From assembly GCF_902500215.1 (NCBI RefSeq), contig NZ_CABVOU010000036.1, positions 1 to 57,751 of the forward strand: a stretch of 57,751 bases of DNA. Reading direction: 5' to 3'. Under the pieces are notes generated by a model that worked only from the letters and a program-made list of their open reading frames with translations, was not told the DNA's origin and did not search any database. This stretch comes from Halomonas lysinitropha (lineage in GTDB: Bacteria > Pseudomonadota > Gammaproteobacteria > Pseudomonadales > Halomonadaceae). Of the stretch, positions 57,446 to 57,751 are shown piece after piece (the stretch's first letter is position 1; each line of letters opens with the position of its first letter). The translations under genes and the position numbers were made by a program.

Positions 57446-57751
57446 ATGACCTATTTCATCGATCGCCGAGCCAATGCCAAGCACAAGAGCGCGGTCAACC
57501 GCCAGCGCTTCCTCGACCGCTACCGCACCCATATCAAGCGGTCGGTCGAGGAGGCGGTCAACCGCCGTTCGATCACCGACATGGAGCGTGGCGAGAAGGT
57601 CTCGATTCCCGCCCGGGATATCTCCGAGCCGGTCTTCCAGCATGGCCCGGGGGGCAGGCGCGCCATCGTCGCGCCGGGCAACAAGGAGTTCGTCGAGGGG
57701 GACCGGCTGCGCCGCCCCGGCGGCGGCGGGGGCGGCGACGGTGCCGGGGAG
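57446..57751 (+). CDS. YeaH/YhbH family DUF444 protein, partial
   Basis: The first 102 codons are present and the gene runs off the end of the window. The start [20 protein letters not shown] is the family N-terminus, followed by [37 protein letters not shown] and a Gly-rich stretch, all typical of DUF444. The C-terminal von Willebrand-like domain would lie beyond. GGGAGG lies 5 bases before the ATG. Function is linked to the upstream PrkA kinase through conserved pairing (yeaG-yeaH, often with ycgB next). Confidence 0.95.
   Translation, partial: MTYFIDRRANAKHKSAVNRQRFLDRYRTHIKRSVEEAVNRRSITDMERGEKVSIPARDISEPVFQHGPGGRRAIVAPGNKEFVEGDRLRRPGGGGGGDGAGE

Overview
The window reads as chromosomal DNA of a high-G+C gammaproteobacterium, most likely Halomonas or a close relative in the Halomonadaceae. 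The case rests on protein similarity as I recognise it, on gene neighbourhoods (dapA-bamC-MBL hydrolase-purC, acetate switch genes beside acs, prkA-yeaH), and on short intergenic repeats I associate with that family. Nearly all of it is core genome. The first ~1.8 kb is visibly lower in G+C (one sampled 60-base line near 800 is about 47%) and holds a decayed PRC-barrel gene plus an AI-2E-family permease.

Layout. 1-2.1 kb: low-G+C segment and a small unknown ORF. 2.4-13.7 kb: housekeeping genes nadA, bepA(-), tusA-like/perM, bcp(-), dapA-bamC-MBL hydrolase-purC, trmO(-), a GNAT, nadC(-) and ampD. 13.7-18.8 kb: a long regulatory leader, then aceE and aceF (pyruvate dehydrogenase E1 and a three-lipoyl E2). 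19-26.3 kb: adk, tsaB-rsmJ, plsB(-), a cardiolipin synthase-like gene, UPF0149(-) and sprT.

26.3-39.4 kb is an acetate-utilisation block. It contains acs, a LuxR-type response regulator (CrbR/ErdR type), an SSS-domain hybrid sensor kinase (CrbS/MxtR type), an unrecognised membrane protein, a two-subunit sodium:solute symporter (VC_2705-type large subunit plus DUF4212), a cNMP/CBS/DUF294 protein and a DnaQ-like exonuclease that has lost its first catalytic Asp. One 18-bp motif occurs once upstream of acs and three times between the symporter genes and the DUF294 gene, so it is the natural candidate for the response-regulator operator.

39.4-51.6 kb: ttcA, followed by a minus-strand microaerobic respiration block in transcription order ccoN-O-Q-P, ccoG-H-I-S, a SafE-like protein, an unusual hemN, and fnr/anr. 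hemN has an FNR-type box and ccoN has a different perfect inverted repeat, each centred 41.5 bp upstream of the start inferred from its -10 element. 51.6-57.8 kb: an alpha/beta hydrolase, five tRNA genes (Val, Asp, Asp, Val, Asp) behind a strong promoter, fadH, prkA, and the start of yeaH running off the end.

The least explained signal is a set of short tandem repeats that begin at or just after stop codons on either strand. They have period 7 (GCNNCAA-like) or period 8 (GNGGCCAA-like) and lead into terminator hairpins. I see them at 3.5, 25.0, 29.4 and 40.4 kb, with a related 15-bp duplication at 33.6 kb.
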